Source of the DNA: Ralstonia sp. UBA689
Lineage (GTDB): Bacteria > Pseudomonadota > Gammaproteobacteria > Burkholderiales > Burkholderiaceae
DNA: 64,000 nt
Reading direction: 5' to 3'
NCBI RefSeq assembly: GCF_002298975.1
Contig: NZ_DBMV01000001.1
Span: forward strand, 124,001 to 188,000
Below the pieces are notes generated by a model. That model saw only the letters and a list, made by a program, of their open reading frames with translations, had not been told where the DNA came from and did not search any database. Shown piece by piece: positions 1-8,608 of this stretch. The stretch's first letter is position 1, and each line of letters opens with the position of its first letter. The position numbers and the translations under genes were made by a program.

Positions 1-138
1 CGCGTGCGGCCCTACGCTGTTGATGTCAGCAGCGGGATCGAGGCTGCACGGGGCGTGAAAGACCACGCCCGCATGACCGCATTCGTGCGTGCGGTCCGCG
101 AGGCCGATGCTGCCCTGGACGCATCGGCGTCGGCTTGA
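1..138 (+). CDS. trpF: phosphoribosylanthranilate isomerase, C-terminal end (partial)
   Basis: The first 45 codons in frame 1 are open and stop at 136-138. They encode the C-terminal end of TrpF, which isomerises phosphoribosylanthranilate in tryptophan synthesis. The stretch AVDVSSGIE matches the conserved phosphate-binding loop near the end of this TIM barrel family, and the following helix (GVKDHARMTAFVRAVR) is also typical. The start lies outside the window. The position directly upstream of trpB is the usual one, which supports the call. Confidence 0.88.
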   Translation, partial: RVRPYAVDVSSGIEAARGVKDHARMTAFVRAVREADAALDASASA

Positions 139-229
139 TGCGATAGCGCCAGCCTCTCGCGGTTCGCACCTTCCTGAATTTCTCCGCTGGTAGGCCCACG
201 AGCCCTGGCGGACGCTTCGAGAGATTGCC

Positions 230-1423
230 ATGTACAACCTGCCTGACGCCCACGGCCACTTCGGCCCCTACGGCGGCACCTTCGTTGCAGAGACGCTATC
301 CCACGCGCTGGACGAACTGCGCGAAGCCTATGCGCGCTACCAGCACGATCCCGAATTCATCAAGGAATACGAATACGAGCTGAAGCATTTCGTCGGCCGT
401 CCGTCGCCCATCTATCACGCCCGCCGCCTGACCGAGCACTGCGGCGGCGCACAGATCTACCTCAAGCGCGAAGACCTGAACCACACCGGCGCGCACAAGG
501 TGAACAACGTCATCGGCCAGGCGCTGCTGGCACGCCGCATGGGCAAGCCGCGCGTGATTGCGGAAACCGGTGCCGGCCAGCACGGCGTGGCCACGGCCAC
601 CATTGCCGCGCGCTACGGCATGGAGTGCGTCGTCTACATGGGCAGCGAAGACGTGCGCCGCCAGGCCGCCAATGTCTACCGCATGAAGCTGCTGGGTGCG
701 ACCGTGGTGCCGGTGGAATCCGGCTCGCGCACGCTCAAGGACGCGCTCAATGAGGCGATGCGCGACTGGGTCACCAACGTGGCTGACACCTTCTACATCA
801 TCGGCACGGTGGCGGGTCCGCACCCGTATCCGATGATGGTGCGCGATTTCCAGGCCGTCATCGGCGAGGAATGCAAGGTGCAGATGCCCGAGATGACCGG
901 CCGCCAGCCGGACGCCGTGATCGCCTGCGTGGGCGGCGGCTCCAACGCCATGGGCATCTTCTATCCGTACATCGACCATGCCGACGTGAAGCTGATCGGC
1001 GTGGAAGCGGCGGGCGAGGGCATCGAAACGGGCCGTCACGCCGCATCGCTCATTGGAGGCTCGCCGGGTGTGCTGCACGGCAACCGTACGTACCTGCTGC
1101 AGGATGAGGACGGTCAGATTATCGAAACGCATTCGATCTCGGCTGGCCTGGACTACCCGGGAGTCGGCCCCGAGCACGCCTGGCTGAAGGATGCCGGCCG
1201 CGCGGAATATGTCGGCATCACCGACAAGGAAGCGCTGCAGGCCTTCCACGATCTGTGCCGCATGGAGGGCATCATCCCGGCGCTGGAATCAAGCCATGCG
1301 CTGGCGTATGCCAGCAAGCTGGCGCCGACGCTGCCGAAGGACAAGATCCTGCTGGTGAACCTCTCGGGCCGCGGCGACAAGGATATGCACACCGTCGCTG
1401 AATTCTCCGGCATCAAGCTCTAA
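230..1423 (+). CDS. trpB: tryptophan synthase beta chain
   Basis: TrpB condenses indole with L-serine using pyridoxal phosphate and forms the alpha2-beta2 synthase with TrpA. The 397-residue length is normal. The PLP lysine is Lys90 in NHTGAHKVNN, and the PLP phosphate loop GGGSNA is present at about residue 235. The N-terminal DAHGHFGPYGGTFV motif is family-typical. The ATG at 230 follows a purine-rich stretch (gagagattgcc). trpA is separated from it by one methyltransferase gene, and the whole block reads in one direction, so co-transcription is likely. Confidence 0.98.
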   Translation: MYNLPDAHGHFGPYGGTFVAETLSHALDELREAYARYQHDPEFIKEYEYELKHFVGRPSPIYHARRLTEHCGGAQIYLKREDLNHTGAHKVNNVIGQALLARRMGKPRVIAETGAGQHGVATATIAARYGMECVVYMGSEDVRRQAANVYRMKLLGATVVPVESGSRTLKDALNEAMRDWVTNVADTFYIIGTVAGPHPYPMMVRDFQAVIGEECKVQMPEMTGRQPDAVIACVGGGSNAMGIFYPYIDHADVKLIGVEAAGEGIETGRHAASLIGGSPGVLHGNRTYLLQDEDGQIIETHSISAGLDYPGVGPEHAWLKDAGRAEYVGITDKEALQAFHDLCRMEGIIPALESSHALAYASKLAPTLPKDKILLVNLSGRGDKDMHTVAEFSGIKL

Positions 1424-1442
1424 CGGCACCCCAGGCAACTGC

Positions 1443-2261
1443 ATGACCGAACGCGCCATCGACGGCATCTTCAACGAGGACTGCATTGCCGGGGTCGGGC
1501 ATCTGGCCGACGGCAGCGTGGACCTCGTCATCGCCGATCCGCCGTACGGGCTGGGCAAGGATTACGGCAACGACTCCGACAAGCTGTCGGGCGACGCGTA
1601 CCTTGCGTGGTCCGAACGCTGGATCGACGCGGTGCTGCCGAAGCTGGCGCGCAACGGTTCCATGTACGTGTTCTGCACGTGGCAATACGCGCCGGAGTTG
1701 TTCGTGATGCTCAAGCGGCGCCTCTCGATGATCAACGAGATCATCTGGGACCGCCGCGTGCCCAGCATGGGCGGCAGCACGCGCAAGTTCTCATCGGTGC
1801 ACGACAACATCGGCTTCTTTGCCGCCTCGCGCGATTACTACTTCGACGTCGACGCCGTGCGTATCCCGTACGACGCCGAGACGAAGAAGGCCCGTAGCCG
1901 CAAGCGTTTCGAGGGCAAGAAGTGGCTGGAAGTCGGCTACAACCCGAAGGACGTGTGGAGTGTGTCGCGCCTGCATCGGCAAGACCCGGAGCGCGCCGAG
2001 CACCCGACGCAGAAGCCGCTGGAGCTGGTCGAGCGCATGGTGCTGGCGAGTTGTCCGCCGGGCGGCTTGGTGCTGGACCCCTTCCTGGGCAGCGGCACCA
2101 CCGCCGTGGCAAGCGCCCAGCACGGCCGTCGCTTTGCCGGTTTCGAGATCAACGCCGACTATTGCCGCGTGGCACGTGAACGTGTCGCCGCCGTGCATGC
2201 CGCCGCATCTGCTGCCCAACCGACTGAATCCGAGGCGCCTGACACCGTCAAGGTCGCCTGA
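1443..2261 (+). CDS. adenine-specific DNA methyltransferase (beta class, solitary)
   Basis: This 272-residue protein has the catalytic motif IV DPPY at residues 32-35 and the AdoMet-binding motif I as DPFLGSGTTAVAS near residue 218. Motif IV preceding motif I is the beta-class order. The HPTQKPLELVERM helix before motif I is typical of N6-adenine or N4-cytosine methyltransferases. No restriction endonuclease gene is adjacent, so it looks like an orphan, epigenetic-type enzyme. It lies 19 bp after trpB and 15 bp before trpA, inside the tryptophan operon. I recall the homologue at this position in R. solanacearum being linked to GTWWAC adenine methylation; that specificity is recollection, not something the sequence shows. 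Confidence 0.9.
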   Translation: MTERAIDGIFNEDCIAGVGHLADGSVDLVIADPPYGLGKDYGNDSDKLSGDAYLAWSERWIDAVLPKLARNGSMYVFCTWQYAPELFVMLKRRLSMINEIIWDRRVPSMGGSTRKFSSVHDNIGFFAASRDYYFDVDAVRIPYDAETKKARSRKRFEGKKWLEVGYNPKDVWSVSRLHRQDPERAEHPTQKPLELVERMVLASCPPGGLVLDPFLGSGTTAVASAQHGRRFAGFEINADYCRVARERVAAVHAAASAAQPTESEAPDTVKVA

Positions 2262-2276
2262 CAAACTGATCCCGCT

Positions 2277-3074
2277 ATGTCTCGCATTGCTCAAACCTTT
2301 TCGCAATTGTCCGCGCAGGGCCGCAAGGGCCTGATCCCGTTCATCACGGCGGGCGATCCGTCTCCTGAGATGACCGTCGACCTGATGCACGCGCTGGTCA
2401 AGGGCGGCGCCAACGTCATCGAGCTGGGCGTGCCGTTCTCCGACCCGATGGCCGATGGCCCGGTTATCCAGCGTGCGTCGGAACGCGCCCTGGCCCACAA
2501 GGTTGGCCTGCGTAACGTGCTGGAATACGTGCGCGCGTTCCGCACCACCGACACGACCACGCCCGTGGTGCTGATGGGCTACGCCAACCCGATCGAGCGC
2601 ATGGGCGTTGACGCTTTCACCAAGGCCGCCGCAGAGGCCGGTGTGGACGGCGTGCTGGTGGTCGACTACCCGCCCGAAGAGTGCGAAGGCTTCGCCAAGA
2701 CCATGCGGGCGGCGGGTATCGATCCGATCTTCCTGCTTGCGCCGACCTCCACCGAGGCGCGCATCGCCCAGATCGCCCGCGTGGCGAGCGGCTACATCTA
2801 CTACGTCTCGCTCAAGGGCGTGACCGGCGCCGCGACGCTGGACCTCGACAGCGTCGCCGCACGCATTCCGCAGATCCGCCAGCATGCGCGGTTGCCGGTG
2901 GGCGTCGGCTTCGGCATTCGGGATGCAGCCACGGCACGCGCGATCAGCGGCGTGGCTGATGCCGTTGTGATCGGTTCCCGACTTGTGCAATTGCTGGAAG
3001 AGGCGCCGCGCGAACAAGCGGTACAATGCCTGACTGATTTCATCGCGGAGATCCGCCAGGCGCTGGACGCTTGA
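2277..3074 (+). CDS. trpA: tryptophan synthase alpha chain
   Basis: TrpA cleaves indole-3-glycerol phosphate to indole and glyceraldehyde 3-phosphate and channels indole to TrpB. The 265-residue product has the catalytic acids Glu49 (VIELGVPFSDP) and Asp60 (MADGPVIQ). It also has the phosphate-binding GVGFGI loop near residue 213. It follows the methyltransferase by 15 bp and precedes accD by 37 bp, so the trp block probably runs on into accD and folC. Confidence 0.98.
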   Translation: MSRIAQTFSQLSAQGRKGLIPFITAGDPSPEMTVDLMHALVKGGANVIELGVPFSDPMADGPVIQRASERALAHKVGLRNVLEYVRAFRTTDTTTPVVLMGYANPIERMGVDAFTKAAAEAGVDGVLVVDYPPEECEGFAKTMRAAGIDPIFLLAPTSTEARIAQIARVASGYIYYVSLKGVTGAATLDLDSVAARIPQIRQHARLPVGVGFGIRDAATARAISGVADAVVIGSRLVQLLEEAPREQAVQCLTDFIAEIRQALDA

Positions 3075-3111
3075 GTCGGGACCTCCGCGCGAGCGCATTC
3101 AAGGAGCACGC

Positions 3112-3984
3112 ATGAGCTGGCTGGACAAACTGCTTCCGCCCAAGATTCAACAGACCGATCCGTCGCAACGCAAGGGCATTCCGGAAGGCCTGTGGATCAA
3201 ATGCCCGGCCTGCGAGTCGGTGCTGTACCGCACCGACATCGAAGCCAACCTGCACGTCTGCCCGAAGTGCGACCACCACATGCGTATCGGCGCCCGCGCC
3301 CGTCTGGATGCGCTGCTGGACGCAGAAGGCCGCTATGAGATGGGCCAGGAGATCCTCCCGGTCGACGCGCTCAAGTTCAAGGACAGCAAGAAATACCCCG
3401 ACCGCATCAAGGCCGCCATGGACAACACCGGCGAAACCGATGCAATGGTTGTGATGGGCGGCGCCATTCATGCGCTGCCGGTGGTGGTGGCCTGCTTCGA
3501 GTTCGAGTTCATGACCGGCTCGATGGGTTCGGTGGTGGGCGAACGCTTCGTGCGTGGCGCGCAGACTGCGCTGGAGCAGAAGGTGCCGTTCATCTGCGTG
3601 ACGGCCTCGGGCGGCGCGCGCATGCAGGAAAGCCTGCTGTCGCTCATGCAAATGGCCAAGACCACTGCGATGGTCCAGAAGCTGGCGGAAGCCAAGCTGC
3701 CGTTCATCAGCGTGCTGACTGATCCGACCACGGGCGGCGTGTCCGCCAGCTTCGCTTTCATGGGCGACGTGGTGATGGCTGAGCCCAAAGCCATGATCGG
3801 CTTTGCCGGCCCGCGCGTGATCGAGCAGACCGTGCGCGAGAAACTGCCGGAAGGCTTTCAGCGCGCTGAGTTCCTGCTGCAGAAAGGCGCGATCGACATG
3901 ATCGTCGATCGCCGCAACATGCGCCGCGAAATCGCCGAACTGCTCGCGCTCTTGCAAAAGCAGCCGGCTGACGCACTGGCCTGA
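3112..3984 (+). CDS. accD: acetyl-CoA carboxylase carboxyltransferase subunit beta
   Basis: AccD is the beta half of the carboxyltransferase that makes malonyl-CoA for fatty acid synthesis. A four-cysteine zinc ribbon is visible at Cys31, Cys34, Cys50 and Cys53 (CPAC and CPKC). The crotonase-like core contains TASGGARMQE and the LTDPTTGGVSASF loop. The length of 290 residues is standard. The start is well placed after aaggagcacgc. Its position between trpA and folC is common in beta- and gammaproteobacteria. Confidence 0.98.
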   Translation: MSWLDKLLPPKIQQTDPSQRKGIPEGLWIKCPACESVLYRTDIEANLHVCPKCDHHMRIGARARLDALLDAEGRYEMGQEILPVDALKFKDSKKYPDRIKAAMDNTGETDAMVVMGGAIHALPVVVACFEFEFMTGSMGSVVGERFVRGAQTALEQKVPFICVTASGGARMQESLLSLMQMAKTTAMVQKLAEAKLPFISVLTDPTTGGVSASFAFMGDVVMAEPKAMIGFAGPRVIEQTVREKLPEGFQRAEFLLQKGAIDMIVDRRNMRREIAELLALLQKQPADALA

Positions 3985-4068
3985 TGCGCCGCATCCGTTA
4001 ATCGAAGCGCGGGCGATGAGTCCGCGCTTCTTGTTTTTGCGCGCCGGATTCCGCGCGACACGCTTCGC

Positions 4069-5367
4069 ATGCCTACATTCGACAATTTGCCCGACTGGCT
4101 GGCCCACCTCGAAACCGCGCACCCGGTCGGCATCGACATGGGTCTCGCCCGCATCAGCCGCGTGCGCGATGCGCTGAGGCTGGAGTTCAAATCCGTCGTC
4201 TTCACGGTCGGCGGCACCAACGGCAAGGGATCGACCTGCGCGATGCTGGAGACGATCCTGCTGGCCGCCGGCTACAAGGTCGGCTGCCACACGTCGCCGC
4301 ACCTGATCGACTTCAACGAGCGTGCCCGCGTGAACGGCGAGATCGCCACAGACGCGATGCTGCTGCCGCATTTCGAGGCCGTCGAGCGCGCGCGCTGCAG
4401 CTTTCCCGAGCCCGTCAGCCTGACGTACTTCGAGTTCACCACGCTGGCGATCATGCATCTGTTTGCCAACGCGGGGCTCGATGCGGTGATCCTTGAGGTG
4501 GGTTTGGGCGGCAGGCTGGACGCGGTCAATATCATCGATACGGATTGCGCCATCATCACCAGCGTCGATCTGGACCACATGAGCTATCTGGGCGACACCC
4601 GCGAGGCGATCGGCTTTGAAAAAGCCGGCATCTTCCGCCCGGGCAAGCCGGCGATCTGCTCTGATCCGGTGCCGCCGATCTCGCTGGTCAAGCAGGCCGA
4701 GGCCATCGGCGCAGACCTGTGGCTGATCGGCCGTGACTTCAACTTCCAGGGTGACAAGCAGCAATGGGGCTTCAGCGGGCGAGGGCGGCGGTGGCCGAGC
4801 CTCGGCTATCCGGCGCTACGGGGGGCGAACCAGTTGCTGAACGCATCGGCGGCATTGGCGGCGCTCGAATCGGTGCGCGACAGGTTGCCGGTCTCGGCGC
4901 AGGACGTGCGCCTGGGGCTGTCCCAGGTGGCGTTGCCGGGCCGTTTCCAGGTCATGCCGGGGCGTCCCGCAGTGATTCTGGACGTAGCGCATAACCCGCA
5001 TGCCGCTGCAGCGCTTGGTCAGAATCTTGAGAACATGGGGTTCTTCCGCTACACGTACGCCGTGTTCGGCGCCATGCAGGACAAGGACATCGCCGGCGTG
5101 TTGGGCCATATGCTCGACAAGGTTGACCACTGGTGCCTGACCGATCTGCCGACGCCCCGGGCGGCCAGCGCGCAGTACCTGGAGCAGGTGCTGACCGATG
5201 CCGGCTTCCATCCGGGCAAGGATTCGAGCGTCGGCACATTCAGCGATCCGGCCACAGCCTATCGCAACGCCATGGAGCGGGCGACCGAGGATGATAGAAT
5301 CGTCGTCTTCGGATCGTTCTTTACCGTTGCCGGCGTGCTTGCGGAGCGCAAGAACCGCGCGCATTAG
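4069..5367 (+). CDS. folC: bifunctional folylpolyglutamate synthase/dihydrofolate synthase
   Basis: FolC adds glutamate to dihydropteroate and then to folates, in an ATP-dependent Mur-ligase-type reaction. The P-loop is GGTNGKGSTCAMLE near residues 47-60. The conserved LEVGLGGRLDAVN is at about residue 142. The C-terminal domain has the typical ILDVAHNPHAA motif near residue 304. At 432 residues it is full length. The 84-bp gap after accD contains no strong terminator, so it may be co-transcribed with the genes upstream. Confidence 0.97.
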   Translation: MPTFDNLPDWLAHLETAHPVGIDMGLARISRVRDALRLEFKSVVFTVGGTNGKGSTCAMLETILLAAGYKVGCHTSPHLIDFNERARVNGEIATDAMLLPHFEAVERARCSFPEPVSLTYFEFTTLAIMHLFANAGLDAVILEVGLGGRLDAVNIIDTDCAIITSVDLDHMSYLGDTREAIGFEKAGIFRPGKPAICSDPVPPISLVKQAEAIGADLWLIGRDFNFQGDKQQWGFSGRGRRWPSLGYPALRGANQLLNASAALAALESVRDRLPVSAQDVRLGLSQVALPGRFQVMPGRPAVILDVAHNPHAAAALGQNLENMGFFRYTYAVFGAMQDKDIAGVLGHMLDKVDHWCLTDLPTPRAASAQYLEQVLTDAGFHPGKDSSVGTFSDPATAYRNAMERATEDDRIVVFGSFFTVAGVLAERKNRAH

Positions 5368-5459
5368 CCAAGATTGGGCAACGCTAGGCAGCACCGGACA
5401 ATCCGGGCGTCGGCGCTGACCTCACATGCATCGTCTGAGAGCCAAACCGAGCGCAATTC

Positions 5460-6326
5460 ATGGGACTGCTTTCCATCTTCTCCTCCCGCAAGAACGCTGA
5501 AGGCGAACGCTCGCGCGGCGCTGCCGGCAGTGCCGCCGATGTGGCCCGCGATGCCGTGCGCGGATCCCGCGCATCGTCAAAGGCGCGCAGCCGCGTCTCC
5601 CTTCGCGACGATGACGACGACGGCCTTGATCGGGAGCTCCCGCAAAAACAACGCGCCCGCCGCCGGCTGATCGGCGCGGTCGTGCTGGTCGGCGCCGCCG
5701 TGGTGGTGCTGCCACTGGTGTTCGACGCCAAGCCGCGTCCCGTGACGGATGCCGTGGCCGTACAGATCCAGGATCAGCCGGTCGATCGCGGCGCCAAGGT
5801 GTCCAGCGATGAACCCAAGGTGGCCGGCCGCCGTTCTGCGCCACGTGCCGCCGGGTCGACCGCGGAGCAGGCACAGGCGCTCGATCAGGGGGAGGAGGTG
5901 GTCGCCGCCAACGATACGCCGGTGGCCAGCGCGAGCACCCCGGTTCCCGCGCAGGCAGCCCCGGCGGCCAAGCTGACGCCGCCCAAGACTGTCGCCAGCC
6001 TGACGCCCCCTGCAGACACCAAACCGGCTGCCAAGCCAGTTCAGGCGGCCCAGCCGGCGCAACCTGCCGCCGCGTCCAATGCGGATGCCAAGAACGGCAA
6101 GTTCGTTCTGCTGATCGGTGCCTTTGCTTCCGAAGACCGTGCGCGCAATTGGCTCGCCAAACTCAAGGCCGACAAAATTCCCGGCTACATCGAACACAAG
6201 AAGGTGCCCGAGAAGGGCGATCTGGCCCTGCTGCGTGCTGGCCCGTTCAATGATCGCGCGTCGGCGGAAGCGGCGCAGAAGCGCGCCGAGCAGATCGGCC
6301 TGACGCCCAAACTCGTTCAGCAATAG
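5460..6326 (+). CDS. SPOR-domain inner-membrane protein (DedD-like)
   Basis: The 288-residue product has a basic, low-complexity cytoplasmic N-terminus. One membrane segment follows near residues 65-82 (LIGAVVLVGAAVVVLPLVF), then a long Ala/Pro-rich periplasmic linker. The C-terminal SPOR domain begins near residue 212 (KFVLLIGAFASEDRARNW). SPOR domains bind denuded septal peptidoglycan, and this architecture matches E. coli DedD, which lies in the same folC-dedD-cvpA-purF gene order. A role in cell division is inferred from that family. Confidence 0.88.
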   Translation: MGLLSIFSSRKNAEGERSRGAAGSAADVARDAVRGSRASSKARSRVSLRDDDDDGLDRELPQKQRARRRLIGAVVLVGAAVVVLPLVFDAKPRPVTDAVAVQIQDQPVDRGAKVSSDEPKVAGRRSAPRAAGSTAEQAQALDQGEEVVAANDTPVASASTPVPAQAAPAAKLTPPKTVASLTPPADTKPAAKPVQAAQPAQPAAASNADAKNGKFVLLIGAFASEDRARNWLAKLKADKIPGYIEHKKVPEKGDLALLRAGPFNDRASAEAAQKRAEQIGLTPKLVQQ

Positions 6327-6407
6327 CCATGCGGCCCGACGCGCACTCGCCAAACTCGTCAGCCCGCCACGCCGCTACCAATCAAAGTCGATTCAAACCG
6401 CTGCCCG

Positions 6408-6905
6408 ATGCAACCGACTTTCTTTGACTATGGTGTGCTGTTTATCGTCGTCACGTCTGCACTGGTGGGGCTGTTTCGCGGGTTGATCCGCGAGGTGCTG
6501 GCGCTGGCGGGCTGGTTGTTCGCGGCGTGGGTGGCGTACACGTTTTCGGGCGTGGCCGCGGGCTGGATGCCCGAGTCGCTGCCGGGCGGGCCGGTGGCGC
6601 GCACCATTCTCGGATTCATCCTACTGTTTGTAGTGACGGTGATTGTGACGTCGCTGGTGGGTGCGCTGCTGTCGGCGGCGCTGGCGAGCGCCGGACTCAA
6701 GCCGGCGGATCGCGGCCTGGGCATGGTGTTCGGGTTGGCGCGCGGCGGCGTGATCATCCTTGTGCTGATGACGGTGGCGGGTTTCACCAGCCTGCCCGAG
6801 CAGCCGTTCTGGCGCGATGCGATGACGCGGCCATATGCAGAGGAGGCGGCACGTGCCGCCAAGCCGCTGCTGCCACCGGAGGTGGCGAAGTATGTTCACT
6901 ATTGA
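6408..6905 (+). CDS. cvpA: CvpA family membrane protein
   Basis: The 165-residue protein has about four hydrophobic segments and the family-typical opening FDYGVLFIVVTSALVGLFRG followed by LIREVLALAGW. CvpA proteins are inner-membrane proteins, named for colicin V production, usually encoded directly upstream of purF as here. Their biochemical function is unclear. The gene ends 96 bp before the purF start. Confidence 0.93.
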   Translation: MQPTFFDYGVLFIVVTSALVGLFRGLIREVLALAGWLFAAWVAYTFSGVAAGWMPESLPGGPVARTILGFILLFVVTVIVTSLVGALLSAALASAGLKPADRGLGMVFGLARGGVIILVLMTVAGFTSLPEQPFWRDAMTRPYAEEAARAAKPLLPPEVAKYVHY

Positions 6906-6909
6906 TCTG

Positions 6910-6949
6910 GACCGCTTGGCCACAAGCTAGCGGTCTGGGAAGCTTTTTA
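6910..6949 (+). terminator. hairpin between cvpA and purF, possible weak terminator or attenuator
   Basis: An exact 7-bp inverted repeat (gaccgct at 6910-6916 and agcggtc at 6929-6935) is followed within 10 bp by a short T-run. It could reduce read-through into purF or act as a leader structure. The distance to the T-run is longer than in a strong intrinsic terminator, so the role is uncertain. Confidence 0.35.
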
Positions 6950-7001
6950 GGCGTCCGCAACGGGTGTGGGCGCGACCAATACGTTCTCGCTGGAGATCGA
7001 C

Positions 7002-8540
7002 ATGTGCGGTATCGTTGGGGTGGTTTCGTCCACGCCCGTCAATCAGCTGATCTATGACAGCCTGCTGCTCCTGCAACACCGGGGGCAGGATGCGGCCGGC
7101 ATTGCCACCGCGTCAGGCAGCACTTTCTACATGCACAAGGCCAACGGCATGGTGCGCGATGTGTTCCGCACGCGCAACATGCGCGGCCTGCCGGGCACGA
7201 GCGGTATCGGCCAGGTGCGTTATCCGACCGCCGGTTCCTCCAGCGAAGAAGAGGCTCAGCCGTTCTACGTCAACGCGCCGTTCGGCATCGTGCTGGCACA
7301 CAACGGCAACCTGACGAATTCCGATCAACTGCGCGAAGAAATGTTCCGGCGCGATCGCCGCCACATCAATACGCAGTCCGATTCCGAAGTGCTGCTCAAT
7401 GTGCTGGCCGACGAGCTGCAGCGCGCGAGCAATGACATTCCGCTGGACCGGGATTCCATCTTCACGGCCGTGGCCGGTATGCACCGTCGCGTGCGCGGCT
7501 CGTACGCCATCGTCGCCGAGATCTCCGGCTATGGCGTGCTGGCCGTGCGTGATCCGTTCGGCATCCGCCCGCTGGCGCTGGGTAGCCAGGAGACGGCCGA
7601 CGGCGGCATCGAATACATGGTTGCCTCGGAATCGGTGGCGCTGGAAGGCATCGGCTTCAAGTTCGAGCGCGACGTGGCGCCCGGCGAGGCCATTTTTATC
7701 GACCTGGAAGGCAAGCTGCACACCAAGCAATGCGCCGAGAACCCGGTGCTTACACCGTGCATTTTCGAGTACGTGTACCTGGCGCGCCCGGATTCGCGCA
7801 TAGACGGCGTGTCGGTGTACGACGCGCGTCTGCGCATGGGTGACTACCTGGCCGAGAAGATCAAGCGCGAAGTGACCGACTCCATCGACGTGGTGATGCC
7901 GATTCCGGATTCATCGCGCCCGGCCGCCATGCAGGTTGCCAACCGCTTGGGCGTGCCATATCGCGAGGGTTTCTTCAAGAACCGCTACGTGGGCCGCACC
8001 TTCATCATGCCCGGGCAGGCGGTGCGCAAGAAGTCGGTGCGCCAGAAGCTCAATGCCATGGCGATCGAATTCAAGGGCAAGAACGTGCTGATTGTCGACG
8101 ACTCCATCGTGCGCGGCACGACCTCGTCGGAGATCGTGCAGATGGCACGCGATGCGGGCGCTAAGAAGGTGATCTTCGCCTCGGCCGCGCCGCCGGTGAA
8201 ATACCCGAACGTGTACGGCATCGATATGCCTACGCGCGGCGAACTGGTCGCGTATGGCCGCACGCATGAAGAGATCGCCAAGATCATCGGTGCCGATCAA
8301 CTCGTGTACCAGGATGTGGAAGACATGAAGCGCGCTGTGCGCGATGTCAACCCGGCGCTCAAGGAGTTCGACGCATCGTGCTTTGACGGCAAGTACGTGA
8401 CGGGCGATATCGACGAGGCGTATCTCGATCGTCTTGAGGCGTCGCGCAACAGCTCGGCCGCGCGAGCCGATCGCGAGAATGCGCAGAACGACGATCCGCG
8501 CACGCAACTGCATCTGCAGCGCTCTGCCGTGAACGAGTAA
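7002..8540 (+). CDS. purF: amidophosphoribosyltransferase
   Basis: PurF carries out the first committed step of purine synthesis, transferring ammonia from glutamine to PRPP. The start is set at 7002 because the mature enzyme must begin with the nucleophilic cysteine after Met (MCGIVGVV); the longer GTG-initiated frame from 6966 would bury it. The glutaminase domain fills the first half. The PRPP-binding loop VLIVDDSIVRGTTSSE is near residue 363. The 512-residue length is normal. The gene ends just before a clear terminator, closing the long plus-strand block. Confidence 0.97.
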   Translation: MCGIVGVVSSTPVNQLIYDSLLLLQHRGQDAAGIATASGSTFYMHKANGMVRDVFRTRNMRGLPGTSGIGQVRYPTAGSSSEEEAQPFYVNAPFGIVLAHNGNLTNSDQLREEMFRRDRRHINTQSDSEVLLNVLADELQRASNDIPLDRDSIFTAVAGMHRRVRGSYAIVAEISGYGVLAVRDPFGIRPLALGSQETADGGIEYMVASESVALEGIGFKFERDVAPGEAIFIDLEGKLHTKQCAENPVLTPCIFEYVYLARPDSRIDGVSVYDARLRMGDYLAEKIKREVTDSIDVVMPIPDSSRPAAMQVANRLGVPYREGFFKNRYVGRTFIMPGQAVRKKSVRQKLNAMAIEFKGKNVLIVDDSIVRGTTSSEIVQMARDAGAKKVIFASAAPPVKYPNVYGIDMPTRGELVAYGRTHEEIAKIIGADQLVYQDVEDMKRAVRDVNPALKEFDASCFDGKYVTGDIDEAYLDRLEASRNSSAARADRENAQNDDPRTQLHLQRSAVNE

Positions 8541-8563
8541 GTCGTTCTTCACACCCAACAAAT

Positions 8564-8589
8564 AGCCCGTCTTCGTGACGGGCTTTTTG
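8564..8589 (+). terminator. rho-independent terminator after purF
   Basis: A 7-bp perfect stem (agcccgt / acgggct) with a cttcgtg loop is followed directly by TTTTT. It lies 24 bp after the purF stop and 20 bp before the stop of the convergent ABC permease gene. Confidence 0.9.
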
Positions 8590-8608
8590 TTGGGTGCGCG
8601 CTTGGAGC

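Noticed and set aside
296..1249. 317-codon open frame on the minus strand
   Set aside because: Antisense shadow of trpB in high-GC DNA; histidine/arginine-rich composition and no ribosome binding site.
3040..4764. 574-codon minus-strand frame across accD and folC
   Set aside because: Overlaps two clear genes on the other strand and has the His/Gln/Arg bias typical of antisense frames.
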